A program made the translations under genes and the position numbers. Shown here piece after piece: positions 1 through 7,636 of a DNA stretch of 64,000 nt. Position 1 is the first letter of the stretch; each line of letters opens with the position of its first letter. Below the pieces are notes generated by a model. The model did no database searches. It saw only the letters and a list, made by a program, of their open reading frames with translations, and was not told the DNA's origin. The stretch is taken from NCBI RefSeq assembly GCF_030538655.1, contig NZ_JAUNTO010000006.1, positions 94,824 to 158,823 of the forward strand, given 5' to 3'. The stretch is from Paracoccus sp. (in: a-proteobacteria) (GTDB lineage Bacteria; Pseudomonadota; Alphaproteobacteria; Rhodobacterales; Rhodobacteraceae).

Positions 1-429
1 AAACGGGTGATCCTGTTTTCGTTGCCCGGTGCGTTCACCCCCACCTGTTCGACCTATCAACTGCCCGGCTTTGAAAAGTCGTTCCAGCAGTTCCGCGATC
101 TGGGCATTGACGCGATCTATTGCCTGTCCGTGAATGACAGCTTTGTGATGAACCAGTGGGCCAAGTCGCAGAACCTGCAAAACGTTAAGGTGATCCCCGA
201 TGGCTCGGGCGTGTTCACCGAAAAGGCCGGGATGCTGGTGCGCAAGGATAACCTAGGCTTTGGTGCCCGGTCGTGGCGCTATGCCGCCGTAGTGAATGAT
301 GGCGTGGTCGAGGCGTGGCTCGAAGAACCGGGCCGCTGCGACGATTGCGGGGATGATCCTTACGGCGAAACCTCGCCTGAAAATCTGCTGAAATATCTGC
401 AAAACGCACGGGTTGCCGAACCGGCATGA
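1..429 (+). CDS. Peroxiredoxin (5'-truncated by window edge)
   Basis: Thiol peroxidase of the peroxiredoxin (AhpC/TSA, Prx5-like) fold, reducing hydrogen peroxide and organic hydroperoxides in the cytoplasm. Reading frame 1 is open from the first base; the first GTG at nt 7 is inside the conserved core (strand leading to PGAFTPTC), so the true start lies upstream and about 30-40 N-terminal residues are missing. The peroxidatic cysteine is codon 16 in the motif PxxxTxxC. A C-D-D-C pair sits near the C-terminus in a GRCDDCGDDPYGETSPENLL-type tail, possibly resolving cysteines (inference). It converges on oxyR with only 4 nt between the stop codons, so the peroxide sensor and a peroxide-removing enzyme are neighbours. 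Confidence 0.9.
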   Translation, partial: KRVILFSLPGAFTPTCSTYQLPGFEKSFQQFRDLGIDAIYCLSVNDSFVMNQWAKSQNLQNVKVIPDGSGVFTEKAGMLVRKDNLGFGARSWRYAAVVNDGVVEAWLEEPGRCDDCGDDPYGETSPENLLKYLQNARVAEPA

Positions 430-433
430 TCCC

Positions 434-1366
434 TTAGGGCCACCCTCCGGGGCGGCCTTTTTCATCCGCCGCTTCGCCAGCCCGGCGCAGGATCGCGGCC
501 AGCTCATGGAACCATCCCCCCGCCGGTGTCGAGATGCGACGCACCAGCACGATGTCGCGCGCGGGCTGCGGTTCGGCAAAGCGGATCAGCGTCAGCCCCG
601 GTGCCGCCGCCACTTCCTGACGGGCGGCGATTTGCGGCACGAAGGTCAGCCCCATGCCCTGCGCCGCCAGCCGACACAGCGTCGCCAAGGACGCAGCCCC
701 CAAATCCAGCCGCCCGCTGTGGCGTGTCAGCCCGCAAACTTCCAGCGCCTGATCGCCAAGGCAATGGCCTTCGTCCAGCAACAGCAATTGACCGGGGTCC
801 AGCGAGCGGGGGCGCAGCGTCTCGGCCCGGTCGGCCAGATCGGCGATGCGGGCGGCGCTGCCCGCCAGCAGGAACGGGTCGGTGAACAGCGTCAGCGCGG
901 CCAGATCGGGGCTGTCGGGCGGGCTGGCGATGACCGCGGCATCCAGATGGCCTTGCAGCAGCTCGGTCAACAGGCGGTCCGTCGTCGCCTCACGCAGATG
1001 CAGATCACGGCTGATGTCACCGCTGCGCAGTTCCGGCAGCACGACAGGCAGCAGATAGGGCGCGACGGTGGGGATCATCCCCAGCCGCAGCCGTCCGCCC
1101 TGCCCCGGCTGCCGTGCGATGCGTTCCAGCGTCGCGACCTCGGCCAGAACCCGCGCGGCCTGATCGGCAAAGGTGCGCCCCTGCGGCGTCAGGTGAACGC
1201 CGCCGGATGTGCGTTCGACCAGAACCGCACCCACCTCGGCCTCAAGCGCCTTGATCTGCATGGACAATGCGGGCTGGGTCACGTGAACCGACTCGGCTGC
1301 GTTGCCGAAATGGCCGTGCCGGGCCAGGGCCATCAGATAACGCAACTGTCGCAAAGTGATGTTCAT
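434..1366 (-). CDS. oxyR: Hydrogen peroxide-sensing LysR-type regulator OxyR
   Basis: LysR-family transcription factor that senses peroxide by disulfide formation and activates peroxide-defence genes. The N-terminal winged helix-turn-helix is at about residues 2-60, followed by a linker helix and the substrate-binding-like sensor domain (about 92-295). The OxyR-defining cysteine pair is visible as C202 and C211 in DEGHCLGDQALEVC, with the same nine-residue spacing as C199/C208 in E. coli. I chose the ATG at 1366 (MNITLRQLRYL, the family's usual start) over a TTG four codons upstream. It is about 310 aa, the usual length. It converges on a peroxiredoxin gene, a likely target though no operator was identified. 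Confidence 0.92.
   Translation of the reverse strand: MNITLRQLRYLMALARHGHFGNAAESVHVTQPALSMQIKALEAEVGAVLVERTSGGVHLTPQGRTFADQAARVLAEVATLERIARQPGQGGRLRLGMIPTVAPYLLPVVLPELRSGDISRDLHLREATTDRLLTELLQGHLDAAVIASPPDSPDLAALTLFTDPFLLAGSAARIADLADRAETLRPRSLDPGQLLLLDEGHCLGDQALEVCGLTRHSGRLDLGAASLATLCRLAAQGMGLTFVPQIAARQEVAAAPGLTLIRFAEPQPARDIVLVRRISTPAGGWFHELAAILRRAGEAADEKGRPGGWP
438..462 (+). terminator. Rho-independent terminator of the peroxiredoxin gene
   Basis: GGCCACCC, loop TCCG, GGGCGGCC and then five T. The stem has one A-C mismatch. It starts 9 nt after the peroxiredoxin stop and lies inside the last codons of oxyR on the other strand. Confidence 0.7.
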
Positions 1367-1470
1367 CGGATTTCCCAAAGCGGGCGCCCCCTGCCCCGTC
1401 AGGGTCTAGCCTGCGTCCGCTGACGCCGCAAATGGAAAGGGCGCCCCATGGGCGCCCCGTCATGGCCAGA

Positions 1471-2583
1471 TCAGCCGATCAGCGGTGATCCCTTGCCATA
1501 GGTTTCCAGATAGTGCCGTTCCAGCCGCAGCAAAGCCAGCCGCAGCACGATCTTGCCCGAGCGCGCAGACCAGCCAAGTCGGCGTTCGGTCTGTTCGATT
1601 CCTTCCAGAAAACAGCAGACGCGCAGCACGATGTCGCCCATGCCCGGCCCCAGATCACGCAGCGCCCCGGCCACACGGTCGCGTGCCGATTCCGACCCGC
1701 CGCGATAACCGCCCGCGCTGCGGCTGACGTCAATGCCCGAAGTCATGAAGCCATCCCAGTTCTGGGTGACGCGCGGTCCCATCTGGGCCAGTTCGAAATC
1801 CTCGCGCAGTCGTTCGCCCGCCGCAACCTGCCCCGATGTCAGGAACGGCTGGCCCCCGGCGTCGCGGCGGCGGGCCAGCACCAGCAACGGACTTTCCGCG
1901 ATGTTCACGCGGGCGCGGCGGCGGCGGTCGTCTTCGGGATCGCGAATGACGCGATCTTCCCAGATACGGTGGCGCTGCGCCGCGTGGGGGCCTTGATCGC
2001 CATCAGGAGCGTCACCCACCGGCTGGGCGCTGTCAAAATCCTCGTCCCGTGGCAGAGCGCGACCCGGCGCACGATTCAGCATCGAGCGTAGCGCCTCACG
2101 CCCGGCGGGGACGATGGCATAGCTCATGATACGACCGCTGCTGATCTGGGCGACCCAGCCGTTCAGTGCCATGCTTTCGGCCAGTCGGCGTTCGATGATG
2201 GCCGTGCGCATCCCGTCGCGGGTGACGATGGCCTTGTCCATCCCCTCGGCCACGGCCAGCACGGCACCCGATTCCGCCAGACGGCGCAGCGCGCGCAGGA
2301 TTTGCGCCTCATCCAGCCGCGACCCGTCCTGTCCGCGATCCAGCGCGCGGTCGATCAGCGGATCGTCGCGGCGGGCCTCGAACTTGCGGATGCGGCGCAG
2401 GATGGTCGAGGCATGGCAGCCCAACTCCCGCGCCAGCGAGCGGATGGATTCGCCCTTTTCCACGTGGCGCAGATACAGGCGCGCATCATCGGGCATATCA
2501 GCCGGGCGGGGGTCGGCGTCGGTGTCCGGGCAGTGACCTGTGACGGCAGAGTCGTGGGGAAAGTCACCAGACAGCATGGTCAT
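1471..2583 (-). CDS. DUF6456 domain helix-turn-helix protein
   Basis: Conserved Rhodobacterales protein of unknown role, 370 aa. A helix-turn-helix resembling a Hin/Trp-repressor-type fold is at about residues 42-69 (ESIRSLARELGCHASTILRRIRKFE); the C-terminal half (about 230-365) is the DUF6456 domain. The middle contains a conserved hydrophobic segment and a stretch rich in charged residues. A DNA-binding role is likely from the HTH but its target is unknown. The start ATG has a purine-rich GGAAAAAGA just upstream; a second ATG is two codons later. The gene diverges from a DUF6477 gene with about 217 nt between them. Confidence 0.85.
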   Translation of the reverse strand: MTMLSGDFPHDSAVTGHCPDTDADPRPADMPDDARLYLRHVEKGESIRSLARELGCHASTILRRIRKFEARRDDPLIDRALDRGQDGSRLDEAQILRALRRLAESGAVLAVAEGMDKAIVTRDGMRTAIIERRLAESMALNGWVAQISSGRIMSYAIVPAGREALRSMLNRAPGRALPRDEDFDSAQPVGDAPDGDQGPHAAQRHRIWEDRVIRDPEDDRRRRARVNIAESPLLVLARRRDAGGQPFLTSGQVAAGERLREDFELAQMGPRVTQNWDGFMTSGIDVSRSAGGYRGGSESARDRVAGALRDLGPGMGDIVLRVCCFLEGIEQTERRLGWSARSGKIVLRLALLRLERHYLETYGKGSPLIG

Positions 2584-2693
2584 TCTTTTTCCTATCAGTC
2601 AGTTATCGGGGAATGGCAGTTCCCCCTGGGGTTGCGAATTGAGGTCTCGTTAACCGGAACCTCGTCAGATAGGCGCAACATTCCCTAATAATC

Positions 2694-2709
2694 CTTAAAG
2701 GTTCTTAAG
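2694..2709. promoter_or_regulatory. Inverted repeat CTTAA-N6-TTAAG between divergent genes
   Basis: A perfect 5-bp inverted repeat with a 6-bp spacer in the divergent promoter region of the DUF6456 and DUF6477 genes. It resembles a CtrA box but the spacing between TTAA half-sites is 6, not the usual 7. A second palindromic stretch centred on GTTAAC lies near 2650. The assignment to any regulator is uncertain. Confidence 0.3.
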
Positions 2710-2800
2710 TGTTGCGCGCGGCGCAGTTCGGTGGTCGGCAACACCCGCTTTGATTGTGTGATGTTGTGTCCATGGATCAGACCAGAGCCAGGAGGCCATC

Positions 2801-3211
2801 ATGCACACCACCACCAATGTCATCGCTTTTCGTCCCCGCGCAGCAACCGGCCTGCGTCGACCGAGGGTGTTGATCCGCGCGGCCCGTGAAGGCCAGTCGG
2901 GCTGGAAACGCGACCGCGACCTGCCCAAGCTGCTGCGCAGCGATCACTGCCCCGCCCCCGGCGCTGCCCTGCTGCGCCTGCGGGCCGAGGAAGAACATCA
3001 GAATACCGCCCGCCTGTCAGGCGCGGCAGAATATGACATGCGCCGTCATGTCATGCTGATGATCGCGATTCTGGCAGAAATGCGTGCAGTGGTGGTGGCA
3101 ACGCCCGCAGCCTGTCAGACTCAGGCCGCCCCGCCCCGCCCGCGCGTTGCCGCCGCTGCGATGAGCATGGGCATCAACGCCCGCGGAACAGCGATCCAAG
3201 CACGCCTCTGA
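2801..3211 (+). CDS. DUF6477 family protein
   Basis: Small conserved Rhodobacterales protein, 136 aa, function unknown. The family core is visible: LRRPRVLIRAAREG near residues 18-31, a charged RDRDLPKLLR segment, and a helical stretch around YDMRRHVMLMIAILAEMRA (about 80-98). The last 35 residues are Ala/Arg-rich and poorly ordered. There is a good ribosome binding site (AGGAGG, 5 nt before ATG). It diverges from the DUF6456 gene, and the two families co-occur in this lineage. Its 3' end overlaps the 3' end of the convergent HerA-like gene by 38 nt, which is unusual. Confidence 0.8.
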   Translation: MHTTTNVIAFRPRAATGLRRPRVLIRAAREGQSGWKRDRDLPKLLRSDHCPAPGAALLRLRAEEEHQNTARLSGAAEYDMRRHVMLMIAILAEMRAVVVATPAACQTQAAPPRPRVAAAAMSMGINARGTAIQARL

Positions 3212-4766
3212 CCAAAGCCTGCCCGGTCTTGGTCCCCAACTGCCGCGCAAGGCTTTTGCCAAAAGCGTCCACCACGGAATCGCTGCGCGATGCTGAGGAC
3301 CGCGAACCTGCCCTGCTGGTCTGCTGTTTTGGTGCCGGAATCTGAAGATTCGCATCATAGCGGCGGGCACGGGTAAATTCGCGGTCCATTTTCCACAGAT
3401 CGTCATCCTGTCCCTCGGCCCCGGCCGCTGCGCTTTGCTGTGCGGCCTGTTCGGCGCGGGCGGTCAGAATCTCATGCGCTGATTCGCGATCAATCACCTT
3501 GTCATATTTCAGCGCCATCGGCGACGCGGCCATCACCGCGCTGCGTTCGGCGGGGGTGATCGGGCCAAGCTGGCTGAAGGGCGGGCGCACCAGCGTCCGC
3601 TGCACCACACCCGGCACACCTTTCAGTTCCAGAAACGAGGTGACGGCCTCGCCCGTGGCCAGTTCGGTGATCGCAGTGGCGGTGTCGAAATCAGGGTTGG
3701 CACGGTAATTTTCCGCAGCCTGCCGCAGCGCCCGCTGATCCTTGGCGGTAAAAGCGCGCAGCGCGTGCTGAACGCGGTTGCCAAGCTGCCCCAGCACGGC
3801 CTCGGGCACGTCGGCGGGATTTTGGGTAATGAACCAGATACTGACCCCTTTGGACCGGATCAACCGCGCCACCTGTTCCACCTTGGCAATCAGCGCGCGC
3901 GGCGCATCATTGAACAGCAGATGCGCCTCGTCAAAGAAAAAGGCGACCTTGGGTTTGTCGGGGTCGCCCACCTCGGGCAGTTGTTCGAACAGTTCGGACA
4001 GCAGCCACAGCAGGAACGTCGCATACAGGCGCGGCGCGTTCATCAGCCGTTCGGCGGCGATGATGTTGATGACGCCCTTGCCCGAGGCATCCAGCCGGAT
4101 GATGTCGGCCAGATCCAGCGCGGGTTCCCCGAACAGCCGGTCGCCGCCTTCGTTTTCCAGCACCAACAGGGCGCGCTGAATCGCACCCACGCTGGCGGTG
4201 CTGACATTGCCGTAACGCAGCGACAGTTCTGACGAATTTTCGCCCACCCACCGCAGCATGGCCTGCAAATCCTTCAGATCATACAGCGCCAGCCCCTGTT
4301 CGTCGGCCACGCGGAAGGCGATATTCATCACCCCTTCCTGAACATCGGTCAGCCCCAGCAGGCGCGACAGCAGCAGCGGCCCCATCTCGGCGGGGGTGGT
4401 GCGCACCGGATGGCCCTGTTCGCCCCAGATGTCCCAGAACGTCACCGGAAACTGATCGTAACGCAGCGTCACACCGATTTGTTCGGCCCGTTGGGCAAAG
4501 GCATCGTGCAGCTTGCCCGTCTCGCTGCCGGGTTTGGCCAGCCCGGCCAGATCGCCTTTGACATCAGCCAGAAACACCGGCACCCCGGCGGCCGAGAAAC
4601 TTTCGGCCAGCACTTGCAGGGTAACGGTCTTGCCCGTTCCGGTGGCGCCCGCGATCAGCCCGTGACGGTTGGCATATTTCAACAGCAGGTGCTGCGGTTC
4701 AGCATGATTCGCACCGCCGCCGCCCACGATAACCGTGCCTGCCGCCAGATCCAGCGCCTCTGCCAT
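3174..4766 (-). CDS. HerA/FtsK-like ATPase, DUF853 family (YjgR type)
   Basis: Cytoplasmic P-loop ATPase of the HerA-FtsK clade, 530 aa, the family's normal size; E. coli YjgR is a relative, and the cellular role is not established. The Walker A motif GATGTGKT is near residues 39-46, Walker B is in VAFFFDEAHLL, and a sensor-like WFITQNP follows. The C-terminal 100 residues are low-complexity, Ala/Gln/Ser-rich. I chose the ATG at 4766, preceded by AAAGGGGG, rather than the ATG 14 codons upstream that has no ribosome binding site. The 3' end overlaps the convergent DUF6477 gene. Confidence 0.87.
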   Translation of the reverse strand: MAEALDLAAGTVIVGGGGANHAEPQHLLLKYANRHGLIAGATGTGKTVTLQVLAESFSAAGVPVFLADVKGDLAGLAKPGSETGKLHDAFAQRAEQIGVTLRYDQFPVTFWDIWGEQGHPVRTTPAEMGPLLLSRLLGLTDVQEGVMNIAFRVADEQGLALYDLKDLQAMLRWVGENSSELSLRYGNVSTASVGAIQRALLVLENEGGDRLFGEPALDLADIIRLDASGKGVINIIAAERLMNAPRLYATFLLWLLSELFEQLPEVGDPDKPKVAFFFDEAHLLFNDAPRALIAKVEQVARLIRSKGVSIWFITQNPADVPEAVLGQLGNRVQHALRAFTAKDQRALRQAAENYRANPDFDTATAITELATGEAVTSFLELKGVPGVVQRTLVRPPFSQLGPITPAERSAVMAASPMALKYDKVIDRESAHEILTARAEQAAQQSAAAGAEGQDDDLWKMDREFTRARRYDANLQIPAPKQQTSRAGSRSSASRSDSVVDAFGKSLARQLGTKTGQALVRGVLGSLFRGR

Positions 4767-4860
4767 ATTTGCCCCCTTTGCCCGGAAAAGCCGTTCGTTG
4801 CGTCGCATTCGTGCGTTGCGACAATACTATTTTAACCCTGTCATGCCAGTATCAGATTCA

Positions 4861-4935
4861 TCCGGGGTCCACTGCCTGCGATCCCGGACCTTCCTCCCTG
4901 TTGGACTTGCCGCGCCTTTGGGCGCGGCTTTTTTT
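4861..4935 (+). ncRNA. Candidate small RNA with orphan terminator
   Basis: Three parts in order: a 9-bp hairpin (TCCGGGGTC 4861-4869 with GATCCCGGA 4880-4888, one G-U pair, 10-nt loop); a single-stranded pyrimidine-rich linker containing CCTTCCTCCC, complementary to Shine-Dalgarno sequences; and a perfect 8-bp terminator hairpin followed by seven T. No plus-strand gene lies upstream, so the terminator needs its own transcript. The layout is that of a trans-acting sRNA. C/U-rich anti-SD motifs are known in Rhodobacter CcsR-type RNAs, but identity with that family is not claimed. The 5' end is not fixed; no convincing promoter was seen. Confidence 0.5.
4909..4935 (+). terminator. Strong rho-independent terminator without upstream gene
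   Basis: GCCGCGCC, loop TTTG, GGCGCGGC, then a run of T to 4935. This is the 3' end of the candidate small RNA. Confidence 0.8.
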
Positions 4936-5012
4936 ATCATTTGGTCAGATATTTGAATGTGAACGCCTTTTTGCGTCAGGACTGTTGACGGATAAAAAAG
5001 CCGATACTAGCG

Positions 5013-5109
5013 TGCGGCCCAATGATGACCGGCCAGTCCGGCAGGGGGAACGCGGGCCGCTTTGATGCCTGCGCTGAACGGGGTCGCAGCCTTGGTTGCG
5101 GCCCTTTTT
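5013..5109 (+). promoter_or_regulatory. Attenuator-like leader before the IalB-family gene
   Basis: TGCGGCCC occurs twice, at 5013-5020 and 5097-5104, and its partner GGGCCGC occurs once between them at 5054-5060. The central copy can pair with the 5' copy, leaving the downstream terminator (5081-5109) free to form, or with the 3' copy, which is the terminator's descending arm, so preventing termination. This is the geometry of a transcription attenuator or riboregulator. Alternatively the segment is a second small RNA ending at 5109. The start of the IalB gene is 138 nt further on. No ligand-binding class was recognised. Confidence 0.4.
5081..5109 (+). terminator. Terminator hairpin in the IalB leader
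   Basis: GGGTCGCA pairs with TGCGGCCC (one G-T pair) around an 8-nt loop and is followed by five T. No coding sequence precedes it on this strand. Confidence 0.6.
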
Positions 5110-5247
5110 CTACGTCCGCATTGCCGTTCACGGCATGACACCGCCGGTTCACGCGAATGCGCAGGGGCGGGCGCGGTTGCGCGCTGACAAGGGCGGCGGG
5201 GCGTGATATTCCGGCTCAAAGGTCTGAACCGAAAGGAAAGAGAGATC

Positions 5248-6099
5248 ATGGTTATCAAGGCTTCCCCGGCCCTCGTCGCGGCCATGCTGCTGATTGCAGC
5301 GCCCGCCTTTGCGCAGGACACTGCAACGACGGCTACCGATCAGGCCAGCGAATCGACCGGCGCGGCAGGGGTTCAGGGTGGTGAGGGCACGCAATCGGGC
5401 GCTGCGACGGATGCACCTGCTGATGCCGCCGCCGAAGCCACCCCGGCAGGCGATGCCGCCGCAGGTGTCGAAGGCGCGCCGGGCACCCAGTCCGGTGCTG
5501 CGCCCGAAGCCGAAACCACCCCGGCACAAACGACAGAGCCGGCTGCCGCTGCGGATGCCGCCCCGGCAGAGCCGCAATTGGGCGCCTATTACGTGAAATC
5601 AACCCAGACCGACTGGACGGTGCGCTGCATCAACACGGAAAATCCGGTCGATCCCTGCGAGATGTATCAACTGCTGCGCGACGAAGGTGGCAATTCCGTC
5701 GCCGAAGTCACCATGATTCCGCTGTCGGGTGGACAGGTGGCCGCAGGTGCGACCATGGTTGCGCCGCTGGAAACCGACCTGATCGCCGGGCTGACGCTGC
5801 GCGTCGATCAGGGGCAGGCCCGGACCTATCCATTCAACCTGTGCACCTCGATCGGCTGTGTGTCGCGCGTCGGCTTTACGCAGGCGGAACTGGATCAACT
5901 GCGCCGTGGTCGTGCCGCGACGATCAGCCTGGTGCCCTTTGGCGGTGATCCGCGCGATCCGGTCAGCCTGAACATGTCGCTGTCGGGCTTTACCGCCGCG
6001 ATCAACGAATTGACCGAAAACGCCAGGGCCGCCGAAGAAGGCAACGCGGCGGCCCCCGCAGCCGAAGCCCCTGCCGAGGCAGCGCCGGCGGGCAACTGA
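5248..6099 (+). CDS. Secreted IalB-family protein (invasion-associated locus B)
   Basis: Periplasmic or envelope protein with an IalB domain, named for a Bartonella protein but widespread in free-living alphaproteobacteria where its role is unclear. The start ATG at 5248 follows AAGGAAAGAGA. Residues 1-22 are a signal peptide ending APAFAQ. Residues 23-115 are Ala/Pro/Glu/Thr-rich and disordered, with an internal imperfect repeat (GVQGGEGTQSGAA then GVEGAPGTQSGAA). The IalB domain spans about 116-260 and carries paired cysteines (RCIN, DPCEMY, NLCTSIGCVSR). The C-terminal 25 residues are again Ala/Pro-rich. A terminator follows directly. The leader upstream may regulate it. Confidence 0.85.
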   Translation: MVIKASPALVAAMLLIAAPAFAQDTATTATDQASESTGAAGVQGGEGTQSGAATDAPADAAAEATPAGDAAAGVEGAPGTQSGAAPEAETTPAQTTEPAAAADAAPAEPQLGAYYVKSTQTDWTVRCINTENPVDPCEMYQLLRDEGGNSVAEVTMIPLSGGQVAAGATMVAPLETDLIAGLTLRVDQGQARTYPFNLCTSIGCVSRVGFTQAELDQLRRGRAATISLVPFGGDPRDPVSLNMSLSGFTAAINELTENARAAEEGNAAAPAAEAPAEAAPAGN

Positions 6100-6117
6100 T
6101 CGACGATGATACCGTTC

Positions 6118-6144
6118 AAGGCCGCGCCACCCGCGCGGCCTTTT
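6118..6144 (+). terminator. Terminator of the IalB-family gene
   Basis: GGCCGCGC pairs with GCGCGGCC around a 5-nt loop, followed by TTTT, beginning about 20 nt after the stop codon. Confidence 0.75.
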
Positions 6145-6217
6145 CCATTCGCCGAGCCGGTTGCGCACAGGGGGCCGCGCCGCTATCCCTGCCGGACACA
6201 CAGAACAAGGGCAGAGC

Positions 6218-6382
6218 ATGATTGTTATCGCCGCCATCGTGATCGGCGCGCTGTTGGGCTGGCACCGCGCCGCGCAACTGGGTGGAACCACGCGCGACCG
6301 CATTCAATATGCGGCGGTCTTTGCCATCGCCTTTGCCATCCTTGGCCTGTTCGCGACAATCTTTATGGAACGGTCGCTGTAA
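6218..6382 (+). CDS. 54-aa two-helix membrane protein
   Basis: Tiny protein with two predicted membrane helices, about residues 2-14 (IVIAAIVIGALLG) and 30-48 (YAAVFAIAFAILGLFATIF), joined by a basic loop. Similar small proteins occur in Rhodobacteraceae and are sometimes mislabelled as apolipoprotein acyltransferase, with which they share no catalytic features. Function unknown. The ATG at 6218 is preceded by AAGGGCAGAG. The stop codon TAA abuts the ATG of the VWA gene, so the two are very probably co-transcribed and translationally coupled, which supports this short frame being real. Confidence 0.75.
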   Translation: MIVIAAIVIGALLGWHRAAQLGGTTRDRIQYAAVFAIAFAILGLFATIFMERSL

Positions 6383-7561
6383 ATGTTCGCGCATTTCCTT
6401 GACAGTCTGCGTCGGCATGGGGTGCCGGTCAGCCTGCGGGAATATCTGGATCTGCTGGGCGGAATGCAGGCGGGGGTCAGCGGCTGGTCGGTCGATGATC
6501 TTTATCACTTCGCCCGCGCGGCCACGGTCAAGGATGAGCGCCATATCGATCGTTTCGACCGCGCCTTTTCCGAAACATTTTCCGGGCTGGAAATGGTGCC
6601 GGTCGAACGGCTGCTGGAATCGCGTGAAATCCCGCGCGACTGGTTGGAAAAGCTGGCCGAAAACCTGTTGACCGACGCCGAAAAGGCCGAGGTGCAGGCA
6701 GCGGGCAGCTTTGACGAATTGATGAAGCGGCTGGCCGAACGCCTGCGTGAACAGCAGGGCCGTCATCAGGGCGGGAATAAATGGATCGGCACCGCAGGCA
6801 CCAGCCCTTTTGGTGCGTATGGCTATAACCCCGAAGGGATTCGTATCGGCCAACACGAATCGCGCCACCGCCGTGCCGTTAAAGTCTGGGACAAGCGCGA
6901 GTTTCGGGATTTTGACGACAACGTGGAATTGGGCACCCGCAACATCAAGGTGGCGCTGAAACGGTTGCGGCAATGGGCACGGCACGGTGCGGCCGACGAA
7001 CTGGACCTGCCCGCCACCATTCGCGCCACCGCCGATCACGGCTATATCGACGTAAAAACCCGGCCCGAGCGGCGCAATGCAGTAAAGGTGTTGCTGTTTC
7101 TGGATGTCGGCGGGTCGATGGACGATCACATCCGTGTTGTCGATGAATTATTCAGCGCCGCTCGCGCCGAGTTCAAACATATGGAACATTTTTATTTCCA
7201 CAATTGCCTTTATGGGTCTGTGTGGAAAGACAACCACCGCCGCTGGAACGAACAAATTCCGACATGGGACGTGCTCCATCGTTTTGGGCGTGATTATAAA
7301 TGTATTTTTGTGGGCGATGCCAGCATGTCACCCTATGAAATAGCGGTGCCCGGTGGGGCCAATGAACACTGGAATCCCGAAGCCGGCGAGGTCTGGTTAC
7401 GGCGCGCCACCGAAACATGGCCCGATCACGTCTGGTTGAATCCGGTGCCCCAAGCGCATTGGCCGCGCACGCAATCCATCAATATGATTGAACATATTTT
7501 TGAAAATCGCATGATGCCCATGACACTTGACGGGCTGACGCGTGCAATGCGGGTGCTATGA
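6383..7561 (+). CDS. VWA domain protein, CoxE-like
   Basis: Cytoplasmic von Willebrand factor A protein of the CoxE-like group, 392 aa; relatives often work with a MoxR-type AAA+ ATPase as metal-dependent chaperones, but none is encoded in this window. The N-terminal 180 residues are helical; the VWA domain is about 225-390. The MIDAS motif reads DVGGSM instead of the classical DxSxS, so the first Ser is replaced by Gly; this variant is common in this subfamily. The gene starts immediately after the stop of the 54-aa membrane protein. Its last 400 nt are visibly richer in A/T than the first part, continuing into the next gene. Confidence 0.87.
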   Translation: MFAHFLDSLRRHGVPVSLREYLDLLGGMQAGVSGWSVDDLYHFARAATVKDERHIDRFDRAFSETFSGLEMVPVERLLESREIPRDWLEKLAENLLTDAEKAEVQAAGSFDELMKRLAERLREQQGRHQGGNKWIGTAGTSPFGAYGYNPEGIRIGQHESRHRRAVKVWDKREFRDFDDNVELGTRNIKVALKRLRQWARHGAADELDLPATIRATADHGYIDVKTRPERRNAVKVLLFLDVGGSMDDHIRVVDELFSAARAEFKHMEHFYFHNCLYGSVWKDNHRRWNEQIPTWDVLHRFGRDYKCIFVGDASMSPYEIAVPGGANEHWNPEAGEVWLRRATETWPDHVWLNPVPQAHWPRTQSINMIEHIFENRMMPMTLDGLTRAMRVL

Positions 7562-7636
7562 CACCACAGAGTGCTTGCGGTTGAGGTGCTATCTAGGTTA
7601 ACCTGCCAATTGGTTCGACAATGGGCGGGCGGCAGA

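Larger units (their letters stand above)
4767..5247. other. Gene-free 480-nt region with two RNA-like units
   Basis: No protein gene is supported here. The stretch holds the promoter of the HerA-like gene (minus strand), then on the plus strand an orphan hairpin-linker-terminator unit (4861-4935) and a second structured leader with its own terminator (5013-5109), then about 140 nt to the IalB start. A TTGACG hexamer at 4985-4990 could be the -35 of the second unit, with TAGCGT 17 nt downstream as a weak -10. Confidence 0.6.

Noticed and set aside
5013-5109. Signal recognition particle RNA or 6S RNA
   Set aside because: The conserved SRP core with its GGAAGG-type loops and the 6S central bubble are not present.
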